Under the pieces are notes generated by a model. That model was not told the origin of the DNA. It searched no databases and saw nothing but the letters and a program-made list of their open reading frames with translations. This document shows, one piece after another, positions 1-7,792 of a DNA stretch of 36,039 bases; the first letter of the stretch is position 1, and each line of letters opens with the position of its first letter. The position numbers and the translations under genes were made by a program. This stretch comes from Clostridia bacterium (GTDB lineage: Bacteria > Bacillota > Clostridia > Christensenellales > Borkfalkiaceae), in the NCBI GenBank assembly GCA_017398825.1, contig JAFQEV010000050.1, positions 1-36,039 of the forward strand, written 5' to 3'.

Positions 1-1736
1 AAAAAATCGTTGAAGAGTATTATCAAAAGGGCTATCAAATAATAATATTTGGCAAGCGTGAGCACCCCGAGGTTATAGGTATAAACGGCTGGTGTAATAA
101 TACCGCGCTCGTTTACGAGAATGCGAGCGAACTTTCAAGCGAGATTAATGCGGAAAAAGTTTGCGTCGTTGCGCAAACTACAGTTTCAAGCGAAAAATTT
201 GCCGAATTTTTAAAAAAATTCGCTAATTCCTACTCAAAAACAGTTGAGATTTTTAAAACAATTTGTTATACTACATTAGAGCGTCAGAAAGAGGCGGAAA
301 TTTTGTCTCAAAAATCTGATGCAATGGTTGTTATCGGTGGTAAAAGCAGTAGCAATACGCAAAAGCTTTACGATATATGCAAGAAAAACTGCGCCGATAC
401 TTATTTCGTTTCGTCGCCCGATGGGCTCGATTATAAAATATTAAAACGCTATAAGAGCGTAGGAATCGTAAGTGGTGCGTCAACGCCAAAATCCGATTCT
501 ATGGAGGTTTACTTAAAAATGTCAGAAAAGAATATCAACACAATGGATGAAGCAATCGAATTACTTGATGAAAAGAAGGCACTTAGACGTGGCCAAAAAA
601 TCAGCGTAGTTATATCTCAAGTTAATGACGACGGCTTGAAAGTTTACTTAGACGGAAAAACTGACATCAATTTACCAAAAGAACAACTCGCATGCGAAGT
701 ATACGACAAGGCTGAATACGAGGCAAAGGGCGAGATCGAAGTTGTAGTTATGGGAACTAAGCCCCTCGTTTTATCCGAAAAGCAAATTCTTGTTTTAAAG
801 CAAGAAGAAGAGCTTGTTAAGGAGCTTAACGAAGGCAAAATCGTAAACGTTAAAATTGACGCGTTCAATAAGGGCGGTTTAACCGGTAAGTTCGAGGCGT
901 TTGACGTATTCGTTCCTGCAAAAGAAATTAAAATCGGTTACGTTAGTGACCTTGAAAAATACGTTGGTAAGACCTTAAGAATTAAAGCCTTAAAGGTTGA
1001 ATACACCAACAGAAAGAAAGAAATCGTTGGTTCTCAAAAGGTTATTTTAGAGGCTGAAAAGGCTGAAAGAGATGCTGAGAGGCTTGCAAAGGAAGAGGCT
1101 TTCTTTGCATCTATCGCTGAAAATGACGTTGTTACCGGTACTGTTGCAAGATTTGCAAGTTTTGGTGCATTCGTTGTTGTAAACGGTTTTGACTGTCTTG
1201 CTCACGTTTCCGACCTTTCTTGGACTGGCGTTAAATCTCCTGCAGACGTATTTGAAATCGGTAAAGAATACGATTTCGTAGTATTAAAAGTTGACAAAGA
1301 AAATAAGAAAGTTTCCATCGGCTACAAGCAATTACAGCCTAAGCCTTGGGATAGCGTTTCTGAAAAGTACGCTGTTGGTGACGTTGTTACCGGTAAGGTT
1401 GTAAGAATCGTATCCTTTGGTGCATTCGTTGAGCTTGAAAAGGGTGTTGACGGTTTAGTTCACGTTTCTCAAATTTCTCATGAATTCCTTGAAAACCCTG
1501 CATCTAAACTTAAAGTAGGTGACGAGGTTAACGCTAAGATTTTAGCTATCGACGTTGAAAAGGAAAAAATCACTCTTTCTATCAAAGCTTTATTAGATGC
1601 TCCCGTTAAGGAAGAAAAGGCTGAAGATAAGCCCAAGAAAGAAAAGAAAGCTAAGAAGGAAGACGATGACGAAATTCACGGTTGGACTGAGAGCGCTGAT
1701 AGTGGCGTTTCCATCGCTGAGCTTTTAAATAAGTAA
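1..1736 (+). CDS. ispH-rpsA: IspH-ribosomal protein S1 fusion, 5' truncated by window edge
   Basis: The frame is open from the left edge (first full codon at 3), so this is the 3' part of a larger gene. The first ~500 nt encode the C-terminal half of 4-hydroxy-3-methylbut-2-enyl diphosphate reductase, the last MEP-pathway enzyme. Visible hallmarks are the GKREHPEV motif, QTTVS, the cluster-ligand cysteine in FKTICYTT, the SSNT substrate loop and the terminal GASTP. After a short linker come four S1 RNA-binding repeats, at about 570-785, 815-1050, 1110-1330 and 1365-1600; the last two are the most canonical (SFGAFV, HVSQIS). A Lys/Glu-rich tail follows. Such IspH-S1 fusions are known in Clostridia. 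The S1 part should bind mRNA or ribosomes; whether it replaces S1 fully is not shown here. The TTG at 303 is internal and not a start. Confidence 0.95.
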   Translation, partial: KIVEEYYQKGYQIIIFGKREHPEVIGINGWCNNTALVYENASELSSEINAEKVCVVAQTTVSSEKFAEFLKKFANSYSKTVEIFKTICYTTLERQKEAEILSQKSDAMVVIGGKSSSNTQKLYDICKKNCADTYFVSSPDGLDYKILKRYKSVGIVSGASTPKSDSMEVYLKMSEKNINTMDEAIELLDEKKALRRGQKISVVISQVNDDGLKVYLDGKTDINLPKEQLACEVYDKAEYEAKGEIEVVVMGTKPLVLSEKQILVLKQEEELVKELNEGKIVNVKIDAFNKGGLTGKFEAFDVFVPAKEIKIGYVSDLEKYVGKTLRIKALKVEYTNRKKEIVGSQKVILEAEKAERDAERLAKEEAFFASIAENDVVTGTVARFASFGAFVVVNGFDCLAHVSDLSWTGVKSPADVFEIGKEYDFVVLKVDKENKKVSIGYKQLQPKPWDSVSEKYAVGDVVTGKVVRIVSFGAFVELEKGVDGLVHVSQISHEFLENPASKLKVGDEVNAKILAIDVEKEKITLSIKALLDAPVKEEKAEDKPKKEKKAKKEDDDEIHGWTESADSGVSIAELLNK

Positions 1737-1750
1737 TCAAAATATATTAA

Positions 1751-1778
1751 CCTACCGCTTTTGCGGTAGGTTTTTTTT
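1751..1778 (+). terminator. Rho-independent terminator of ispH-rpsA
   Basis: Eight-base stem CCTACCGC / GCGGTAGG closed by a TTTT loop and followed directly by eight T residues, 14 nt after the stop codon. It separates the fusion gene from the next operon. Confidence 0.93.
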
Positions 1779-1869
1779 ATTGTTTTGGCCCTGTCACAAC
1801 CTACTATTGTGATAAAGCCGTTTTTTTTATAAATTTAATGTGCCATAAGTTTAAAAAATACAATTAATC

Positions 1870-1898
1870 TTGCATTAAAGAAATAAATGTTGTATAAT
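1870..1898 (+). promoter_or_regulatory. Sigma-A-type promoter for the kinase-dxs operon
   Basis: TTGCAT at 1870-1875 and TATAAT at 1893-1898 are separated by 17 nt. The ATG at 1926 lies about 20 nt past the predicted start site, with the ribosome binding site AGGAG at 1916-1920 between them. The remainder of 1779-1869 shows nothing else I can name. Confidence 0.75.
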
Positions 1899-1925
1899 AT
1901 ATATAAATAAACCATAGGAGTTCGT

Positions 1926-3005
1926 ATGGATATTTTCGAATTATGTCAGGACTTTTGTTTTGACGGTGAATTTTTAAGATATGAAATCGTTACCACGGGT
2001 AATATAAATACAACGTATAAGGTATTTATGCAATGTGGTGATAAGGAAGAAAGATATCTATTACAAAAGATAAATAAGAACGTTTTCTCTCATCCTGAAA
2101 AGATAATGGAAAACATAACTAGCGTTAACGCGTACATTGATCACCGCCATAAATGTGAAGACTTGTTCGTTTTGCATTTTATCAGCAATAAATCGGGTGA
2201 ACCTTACGTTATTGATAAAGACGGTAACTTTTGGAGAGCTTGCAAGTTTTTTGATTGTGCATGCTTTGATTCACCTGATAATCTTGACGTTATTGAGGAG
2301 GCTGGTAGGGCATTTGGTCAATTCCAGTATTTGCTGAACGGATACGATGCGTCAAGGTTACACGTTACAATTCCTAATTTCCACGATACGAGAAAGAGAA
2401 TATTATCTCTTGAAAAAACTATCAAATACGCCTCTGGCGATAGAAAAACGGTTGCACAAGAGGAAATTTCTTACATTTTAGACAATAAAAAGCTTGCCTT
2501 TAAGCTTTGCGAGCTTTTAGACGAGGGCAAAATACCTCTAAGGGTTACCCATAACGACACGAAGTGTAATAACGTAATATTTAGAAAAGACACGTTAAAA
2601 GCGCTTGCTGTTATTGACCTTGATACGATAATGCCCGGGCTTTGTGCATACGATTTTGGCGATGGTGCTCGTTCTATATGTTCAACTACTGATGAAGACG
2701 AGCAAGATTTATCCTTAGTCAAATTTGACCTTGAGAGGTTTGAAAGGTTTTCTAAGGGTTACTTTAAGTATTTGAAAGAAATATTGACCGATGAAGAAAA
2801 AGACACGCTTGCCCTTAGCGTTTATATTATGACGCTTGAGCTTGCTGCAAGGTTTTTGCAAGACTATCTTAATGGTGACGTTTACTTTAAGGTTAGAATG
2901 AAAAATCATAATCTTATAAGAGCGCGTTGCCAAATTGCACTTTGCAAGGATATTCTTACAAAGCTTGATAAGATGAACGAAATTGTTAATAAACACCTGC
3001 AATAA
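1926..3005 (+). CDS. N-acetylhexosamine 1-kinase-like phosphotransferase
   Basis: A 359-residue protein of the aminoglycoside-phosphotransferase/homoserine-kinase fold. It has an N-terminal lobe with the TTGNINTTYKV nucleotide loop, the catalytic HND at residues 209-211 (VTHNDTKCNNVIF) and the metal-binding IDLDTIMPG near 230, followed by YDFGDGAR. These segments match the NahK-type sugar kinases that phosphorylate GlcNAc/GalNAc at C1 in hexosamine salvage; the exact substrate is an inference. The start is fixed by AGGAG six bases upstream and a promoter before that. Its stop overlaps the dxs start (TAATG), implying translational coupling to isoprenoid synthesis. It could instead act on another small hydroxylated substrate. 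Confidence is high for the fold, moderate for the sugar. Confidence 0.8.
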   Translation: MDIFELCQDFCFDGEFLRYEIVTTGNINTTYKVFMQCGDKEERYLLQKINKNVFSHPEKIMENITSVNAYIDHRHKCEDLFVLHFISNKSGEPYVIDKDGNFWRACKFFDCACFDSPDNLDVIEEAGRAFGQFQYLLNGYDASRLHVTIPNFHDTRKRILSLEKTIKYASGDRKTVAQEEISYILDNKKLAFKLCELLDEGKIPLRVTHNDTKCNNVIFRKDTLKALAVIDLDTIMPGLCAYDFGDGARSICSTTDEDEQDLSLVKFDLERFERFSKGYFKYLKEILTDEEKDTLALSVYIMTLELAARFLQDYLNGDVYFKVRMKNHNLIRARCQIALCKDILTKLDKMNEIVNKHLQ

Positions 3006-4807
3006 TGACTGTTTTAGAAAAATTATACAGCGGAACAAAGCTAAAACAATTAAATATAACACAACTCAAAAGTCTGTGTGAGGAGATTAGAGAGAAGATA
3101 ATAACCGTCGCTTATAAAAACGGCGGTCATTTATCGTCAAATCTTGGTAGTGTGGAGTTAACTGTCGCTATTCACTACGTTTTTGATATCCCGACGGACA
3201 AGTTGATGTTTGACGTTGGGCATCAGTCTTACGCTCATAAGATTTTAACGGGTAGGCTCGCCGAGTTTGACGGAATACGAACAAGCGGTGGCATAAGTGG
3301 TTTCCCCGATCCTATGGAAAGCGAATCTGATGCTTTTTTAGTGGGGCATGCAGGAACGAGTATTTCAGCAGGTCTTGGTTATTGCCGTTCACGCGACCAT
3401 TTAAAGCAAGATTATTTCGTTATTGACGTTGTTGGTGACGCATCTTTTTTCAACGGTGAAAATTTAGAGGCGATAACTTCCTCGACCATTAAGCCTAATA
3501 AGTTTTTAATAGTGCTTAACGATAACGGAATGTCTATAAATAAGAACAATAATGGTCTTTACAAGCTTGTATCAAAGGTAACGATAAGAAAGAGTTACAA
3601 AAGGTTTAATTCTTTCCTTAAAAAAACAGTTGGCAAAACCTTTATAGGCAGGTTTTTAAAGTCAATTAAGAGGTCTATTAAGCGTTCCCTTTCAATTAAC
3701 AGCTTTGCTGATAATCTCGGCATTAAATACGTTGGGAAATTTGACGGGCACGACCTTAAAACTCTTATAAAAATATTAACTGACGTAAAGAATTTTGGCG
3801 AGCCCACCTTATTACACATTCAAACGGTAAAGGGTAAGGGGCACGAAGAGGCTGAAAACGATTCCTCGAGGTTTCACGGTGTTTCAAAAGAATTAGCCGT
3901 ATCAAAACACTATTTTTCAAGTGGGATATCTGACGTTTTAAAAAGGCAAATTGAAAAAACGCCTGAAATTATTGCTATTACAGCTGGTATGAAAGACGGT
4001 GTTGGACTTTCGGAATTTGCTAGTGCATATCCCGATAATTTTATCGACGTTGGCATTCAAGAGGAGCACGCTGTAACCTTGGCTGGCGGTATGGCAATTA
4101 GCGGAACTAAGCCTATTGTGTTTATGTATTCAACCTTTTTACAGCGTGGATACGACCAACTAGTTCATGACGTTTGCATGCAAAATCTCCCAGTTATTTT
4201 TATGATAGATAGGGCAGGTCTTGTTGGGGCTGACGGTAAAACGCATCAAGGCGTATTTGATTTATCATATCTTTCGCACCTACCAAATCTTACCGTATTA
4301 GCACCTAAAAACCTTGTTGAACTCGAGGCGATGCTTGGCTTTGCAATAGCTAAAAATTCACCCGTTGCAATTAGGTATCCTAACGGTAAAATCAACGATA
4401 TATTCGAAAAATGTAAAGATTTTTCTTTCGAGAAATTCGAAATTTTGAAAGGTGATTTATCTTGTGAAAACGCCGTTCTTGCGGTAGGGCCAAGAGCACT
4501 TGAAGTTTCTAATAAGGCAATTGAGCTTGCGGGTAAAAATGCAATGCTTATCAATGCAAGAACGATAAAGCCTCTCGATAGTGAACTCCTTGATTTAATT
4601 AAGGATAAAAACGTTATAACCGTTGAAGAAAACGCTAAAATAGGCGGTTTTGGCAGTAGCGTTTTAGGCTACTATGCTGATAAAGGTTATTTAACGCGAG
4701 TTAACGTAGTCGGAGTATGTGACGAGTTCGTTCACGTTGGTACAATAGACGAGCAATTAGTTAAAAACGGCATTACGCCGGAAAATATATCTAAGTTATT
4801 AAAGTGA
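3005..4807 (+). CDS. dxs: 1-deoxy-D-xylulose-5-phosphate synthase
   Basis: Thiamine-diphosphate enzyme that condenses pyruvate and glyceraldehyde 3-phosphate, the entry step of the MEP isoprenoid pathway; cytoplasmic. At 600 residues it is slightly shorter than the usual ~620. Visible are GGHLSSNLG, FDVGHQSYAHKILTG, the flexible basic segment around residues 180-235, the ThDP-linked motif (GDASFFNGENLEAI with LNDNGMSIN), the catalytic glutamate in VGIQEEHAV, and the transketolase segment with RAGLVGADGKTHQG. The usual GDG of the ThDP motif reads GDA here, which is odd. The start overlaps the preceding kinase stop by one base. The next gene follows after 13 nt, so it lies mid-operon. The identity is secure from full-length motif agreement. 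Confidence 0.95.
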   Translation: MTVLEKLYSGTKLKQLNITQLKSLCEEIREKIITVAYKNGGHLSSNLGSVELTVAIHYVFDIPTDKLMFDVGHQSYAHKILTGRLAEFDGIRTSGGISGFPDPMESESDAFLVGHAGTSISAGLGYCRSRDHLKQDYFVIDVVGDASFFNGENLEAITSSTIKPNKFLIVLNDNGMSINKNNNGLYKLVSKVTIRKSYKRFNSFLKKTVGKTFIGRFLKSIKRSIKRSLSINSFADNLGIKYVGKFDGHDLKTLIKILTDVKNFGEPTLLHIQTVKGKGHEEAENDSSRFHGVSKELAVSKHYFSSGISDVLKRQIEKTPEIIAITAGMKDGVGLSEFASAYPDNFIDVGIQEEHAVTLAGGMAISGTKPIVFMYSTFLQRGYDQLVHDVCMQNLPVIFMIDRAGLVGADGKTHQGVFDLSYLSHLPNLTVLAPKNLVELEAMLGFAIAKNSPVAIRYPNGKINDIFEKCKDFSFEKFEILKGDLSCENAVLAVGPRALEVSNKAIELAGKNAMLINARTIKPLDSELLDLIKDKNVITVEENAKIGGFGSSVLGYYADKGYLTRVNVVGVCDEFVHVGTIDEQLVKNGITPENISKLLK

Positions 4808-4820
4808 CAAAGGAGAAAGT

Positions 4821-5585
4821 ATGGACTTTAACGTAAACCATCCGATAATTTTCGTTATCGTTGCGCTTATCGTACTTGTTGTACTCGGTCAATCGGTGTA
4901 CTTTTTGTACAAGGCGCTTAAACGTGCTAAAGCTATCGGAATGAATAAATCCGTAGTAAAAAAGACGATTACGTCTTCGGCAACATTTACTATTGCGCCT
5001 GCAATATCAATATTAGTTGGCGTAATTTCATTATCGGCAGCCCTTGGAATACCTCTTCCTTGGTTAAGGCTTTCGGTAGTGGGCTCTCTCTCTTACGAAA
5101 CGGTAGCAGCTGGAACTACTCTAAAAGCTCTTGGGTTAACTACCGGAAATCAAGTTACGTCCGCCTCGGCGTTCGTTACGGTTGCCTTCGTTATGACGAT
5201 AGGTATAATGCTCGGCTTGATTTTAATACCGTTACTTACCAAAAAGATACAAAACGGTATGATTAAGCTTGAAAATAGAGATAAACGCTGGATGGAAATA
5301 TTCAACAACGCAATGTTTTTGGGTATGATATCGGCATTTTTGGGCTTTGTTTTCTGTGACGTTACAAACCTTTTCAGATCTAATGAGTGGCTTGTTGCAA
5401 ACGGAGTTACGAGAACGTCTTGTTTAATTCCCGTATGCGTTATGTTTACCTCGGCAATCGTTATGGTAATACTTGGTCTTCTTTCTAAAAAGACTAAACA
5501 GCGTTGGATAACCGATTACGCTTTACCTATCAGCTTGATTTTAGGTATGGCGTCGGCAATTCCTTTTACTATGTGGTTAGGTTAA
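4821..5585 (+). CDS. DUF5058-like multi-span membrane protein
   Basis: A 254-residue hydrophobic protein with about six predicted membrane spans, at roughly residues 8-30, 52-75, 115-140, 160-180, 198-220 and 233-252. A basic cytoplasmic loop (KKIQNGMIKLENRDKRW) lies between the third and fourth. The glycine- and alanine-rich spans resemble a permease rather than an enzyme. I recognise it as similar to the DUF5058 family, which has no established function. A clear AAGGAG precedes the start, 13 nt after dxs. The next gene encodes a second membrane protein and the third an M20 metallopeptidase, so a two-component transporter for a peptide-like substrate is a reasonable inference, not shown by sequence alone. 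Confidence 0.72.
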   Translation: MDFNVNHPIIFVIVALIVLVVLGQSVYFLYKALKRAKAIGMNKSVVKKTITSSATFTIAPAISILVGVISLSAALGIPLPWLRLSVVGSLSYETVAAGTTLKALGLTTGNQVTSASAFVTVAFVMTIGIMLGLILIPLLTKKIQNGMIKLENRDKRWMEIFNNAMFLGMISAFLGFVFCDVTNLFRSNEWLVANGVTRTSCLIPVCVMFTSAIVMVILGLLSKKTKQRWITDYALPISLILGMASAIPFTMWLG

Positions 5586-5597
5586 GGAGGTAAAGTT

Positions 5598-6266
5598 ATG
5601 GAAAAGAAAAATTTATCTTATCTTGACAGCGTTCATAGGGACGGTAAAATTTGGGGCTTTACCTTATTTGCTTTAATTTTATTGTTCCCCATAGTGCTTT
5701 GCGTTGTATTCGGTACTTTCCCTGACTGGAAAGCGCTCGGTCTTGGTCTTTTAGGCGTTGCGCCTATGTACTGGGCGGTTGCTATTGTCGAAGTAATAAC
5801 CTACGTGCCTATGCTTGGTGCTGGCGGTGCTTATTTATCGTTCGTAACGGGTAACATCTCCAACTTAAAACTTCCTTGCGCTCTCAATGCAATGGAAATT
5901 GCAAACGTTAAACCTACGAGCGAAGAGGGTGAAATTATATCTACAATTTCTATTGCTGTATCAAGCATCGTAACAACGGTTATAATAATAATCGGAATTT
6001 GTTTAATCGTGCCGTTATCGCCGATACTTAATTCACCCGTGCTTGCAACCGCATTTGAGCAGTTGTTGCCGGCACTCTTTGGTGGTTTGGGTATAGTTTT
6101 CGTTTCCAAAAACGTAAAACTTGCGATTCCACCTATCATTTTAATGCTTGTTCTCTTCATTGCAGTTCCTGCTCTCGATGCTGGTATGGTTGGTATTATG
6201 GTTCCGGTTGGCGTAATCTTTACTTTGATTGTGGCACGCATTATGTATAAAAAAGGTATAATTTAA
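5598..6266 (+). CDS. Membrane protein, partner of the DUF5058-like protein
   Basis: A 222-residue integral membrane protein with five or six spans, at roughly residues 18-38, 44-70, 115-140, 148-170, 172-190 and 195-215. The loop LGAGGAYLSFVTGNISN and the polar stretch NVKPTSEEGE lie between spans and could face a substrate path. I recognise no named transporter signature. An unusually strong Shine-Dalgarno (AAGGAGGT) sits before the ATG, 12 nt after the DUF5058-like gene, consistent with balanced co-expression of the two. The pair plus the downstream peptidase look like one functional unit. The substrate is unknown. Confidence 0.68.
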   Translation: MEKKNLSYLDSVHRDGKIWGFTLFALILLFPIVLCVVFGTFPDWKALGLGLLGVAPMYWAVAIVEVITYVPMLGAGGAYLSFVTGNISNLKLPCALNAMEIANVKPTSEEGEIISTISIAVSSIVTTVIIIIGICLIVPLSPILNSPVLATAFEQLLPALFGGLGIVFVSKNVKLAIPPIILMLVLFIAVPALDAGMVGIMVPVGVIFTLIVARIMYKKGII

Positions 6267-6269
6267 TTT

Positions 6270-7712
6270 ATGTTTAATAATATTTTATTTGTCGTTTTAG
6301 GCTTAATAATTCTCTTCTTTGCGGTAATTATTATCCGCGCGCTATGTTTTAAACCGTATAAGCAACCCGTGGTTTCAAACGAAACGGTTGACTTTGATAG
6401 AGACGTTGCAGTGGAAAATTTAAGACAGCTTGTAATGTGCAAAACTATCTCTTACACGGATAAGTCTTTAGAAGATGAAAAGGAATTTGATAAGCTTTTA
6501 TCTCTCCTTCCAAAGCTTTATCCCAACGTTTATGCAAATACCGAGCTTATTACTTTTAAAAGTAGAGGAATTTTGTTAAAATGGAAGGGTAAAAGTTCTG
6601 AAAAGCCTTCGGTAATGATGTCCCATTACGACGTAGTGCCCGTAAACGAAGAGGGTTGGAGCGTTCCTCCGTTTGACGGCGTTATTAAGGACGGGGTTTT
6701 GTGGGGTCGCGGTACTTGCGATACCAAAATCACTCTTAACGGTGTAATGACCGCCGTTGACAACCTTGCAAAACAAGGTTTTATTCCTGAAAACGACGTG
6801 TATTTAGCTTTCAGCGGTGGCGAAGAGGTAAACGGTGAGTTTGCCAACGAAACGGTTGATTATTTTGATAAAAACGGAATTGTTCCCGAACTCGTTGTTG
6901 ACGAGGGCGGTGCTGTTGTTGAAAACGTTTTCCCCGGTGTAAAAACTCCTTGTGCTTTAGTTGGTATTGCTGAAAAGGGCATGATAGACCTTAAATATAC
7001 GGCGGTATCTAACGGCGGTCACGCATCTGCGCCAAAGCCAAACACTCCTGTTGTTTCGCTCGCTAAAGCTTGCACTAAAGTTGAGAAAAAACCCTTTAAA
7101 ATGCATCTTACCGTTCCCGTTAGACGTATGTTTGATGTGTTAGGTAGGCATTCCACCTTTGTGTACAAGCTCATTTTTGCAAACCTTTGGTGTTTCGGTT
7201 GGGTGTTAGATTTACTCGCTAAGAAGTCCGGTGGTGAAATGAACGCACTGTTAAGAACTACGGTTGCTTTTACTCAAATGGAGGGTAGTTCCGCTCCAAA
7301 CGTGTTGCCTCCCGAGGCATATATGGTATCTAATATGAGGCTTAATCCCAGCGATACCGTTGTAAGTGCATTTAATGAAATTAAGAAGAAGGTTTCTAAC
7401 GACAAGATTTCTCTCGAGATTTTGCATTCGGTAAATCCGAGCAGAATTTCTCAAGTTGATTGCGATTCGTATAGAAAGGTTGAAAGTGCAATAATTTCAA
7501 CGTATAAAGGCGCGATAGTTTCGCCATATCTTATGGTTCAATGCTCTGATAGTAGAAGTTATGGTAAAATCTCCGATAAGGTATATCGTTTTTCCGCATC
7601 TGATTTTACTAAAGAAGAGCGTGCGGGCATTCACGGCCACAATGAAAAGATTAGGGTTGACGTTATTTCTCGCGCAGTAGAGTTTTACATTAGGCTCTTA
7701 AAAACCTGTTAA
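6270..7712 (+). CDS. Membrane-anchored M20-family metallopeptidase
   Basis: A 480-residue zinc-dependent hydrolase of the M20 (carboxypeptidase/deacylase/dipeptidase) family. An N-terminal membrane segment at residues 3-24 should tether it to the membrane. Metal and catalytic residues are visible: H119 and D121 in SHYDVVP, the bridging D151 in GRGTCDTK, the E185-E186 pair in GGEEV, the aspartate of VVDEGGAV and the late histidine in GIHGHNEKI. The dimerisation lid sits between about residues 240 and 350 (NGGHASAPKPNTP). It begins three bases after the preceding membrane gene with only a weak AAGGT ribosome site. The context suggests it cleaves or deacylates a compound moved by the two membrane proteins. 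The substrate cannot be read from the sequence. It ends the operon. Confidence 0.88.
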   Translation: MFNNILFVVLGLIILFFAVIIIRALCFKPYKQPVVSNETVDFDRDVAVENLRQLVMCKTISYTDKSLEDEKEFDKLLSLLPKLYPNVYANTELITFKSRGILLKWKGKSSEKPSVMMSHYDVVPVNEEGWSVPPFDGVIKDGVLWGRGTCDTKITLNGVMTAVDNLAKQGFIPENDVYLAFSGGEEVNGEFANETVDYFDKNGIVPELVVDEGGAVVENVFPGVKTPCALVGIAEKGMIDLKYTAVSNGGHASAPKPNTPVVSLAKACTKVEKKPFKMHLTVPVRRMFDVLGRHSTFVYKLIFANLWCFGWVLDLLAKKSGGEMNALLRTTVAFTQMEGSSAPNVLPPEAYMVSNMRLNPSDTVVSAFNEIKKKVSNDKISLEILHSVNPSRISQVDCDSYRKVESAIISTYKGAIVSPYLMVQCSDSRSYGKISDKVYRFSASDFTKEERAGIHGHNEKIRVDVISRAVEFYIRLLKTC

Positions 7713-7716
7713 ATAA

Positions 7717-7744
7717 AACGGCAAAGTTAATTTGCCGTTTTTTT
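7717..7744 (+). terminator. Terminator after the M20 gene
   Basis: Nine-base stem AACGGCAAA / TTTGCCGTT with a five-base loop (GTTAA) running into an eight-base T tract, four bases after the stop codon. Confidence 0.9.
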
Positions 7745-7777
7745 AATGCCGTAATTGTTGTAATAGAAAAAAATTTG

Positions 7778-7786
7778 TGATAAAAT
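7778..7786 (+). promoter_or_regulatory. Extended -10 promoter placing the start of RNA at the prmA ATG
   Basis: TGATAAAAT at 7778-7786 is an extended -10 box (TGN followed by TAAAAT). A weak TTGTTG lies at 7755-7760 with a long 20-nt spacer. Transcription would begin about seven bases after the box, at or near the ATG at 7793, so the mRNA may lack a leader. Confidence 0.55.
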
Positions 7787-7792
7787 ACATCT

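Noticed and set aside
303-1736. TTG at 303 as the start of a separate gene
   Set aside because: The frame is open upstream to the window edge and encodes IspH motifs, so this is an internal codon.
2715-3062. Minus-strand open frame of 115 codons over the kinase-dxs junction
   Set aside because: Antisense shadow crossing two coupled genes with clear motifs on the plus strand.
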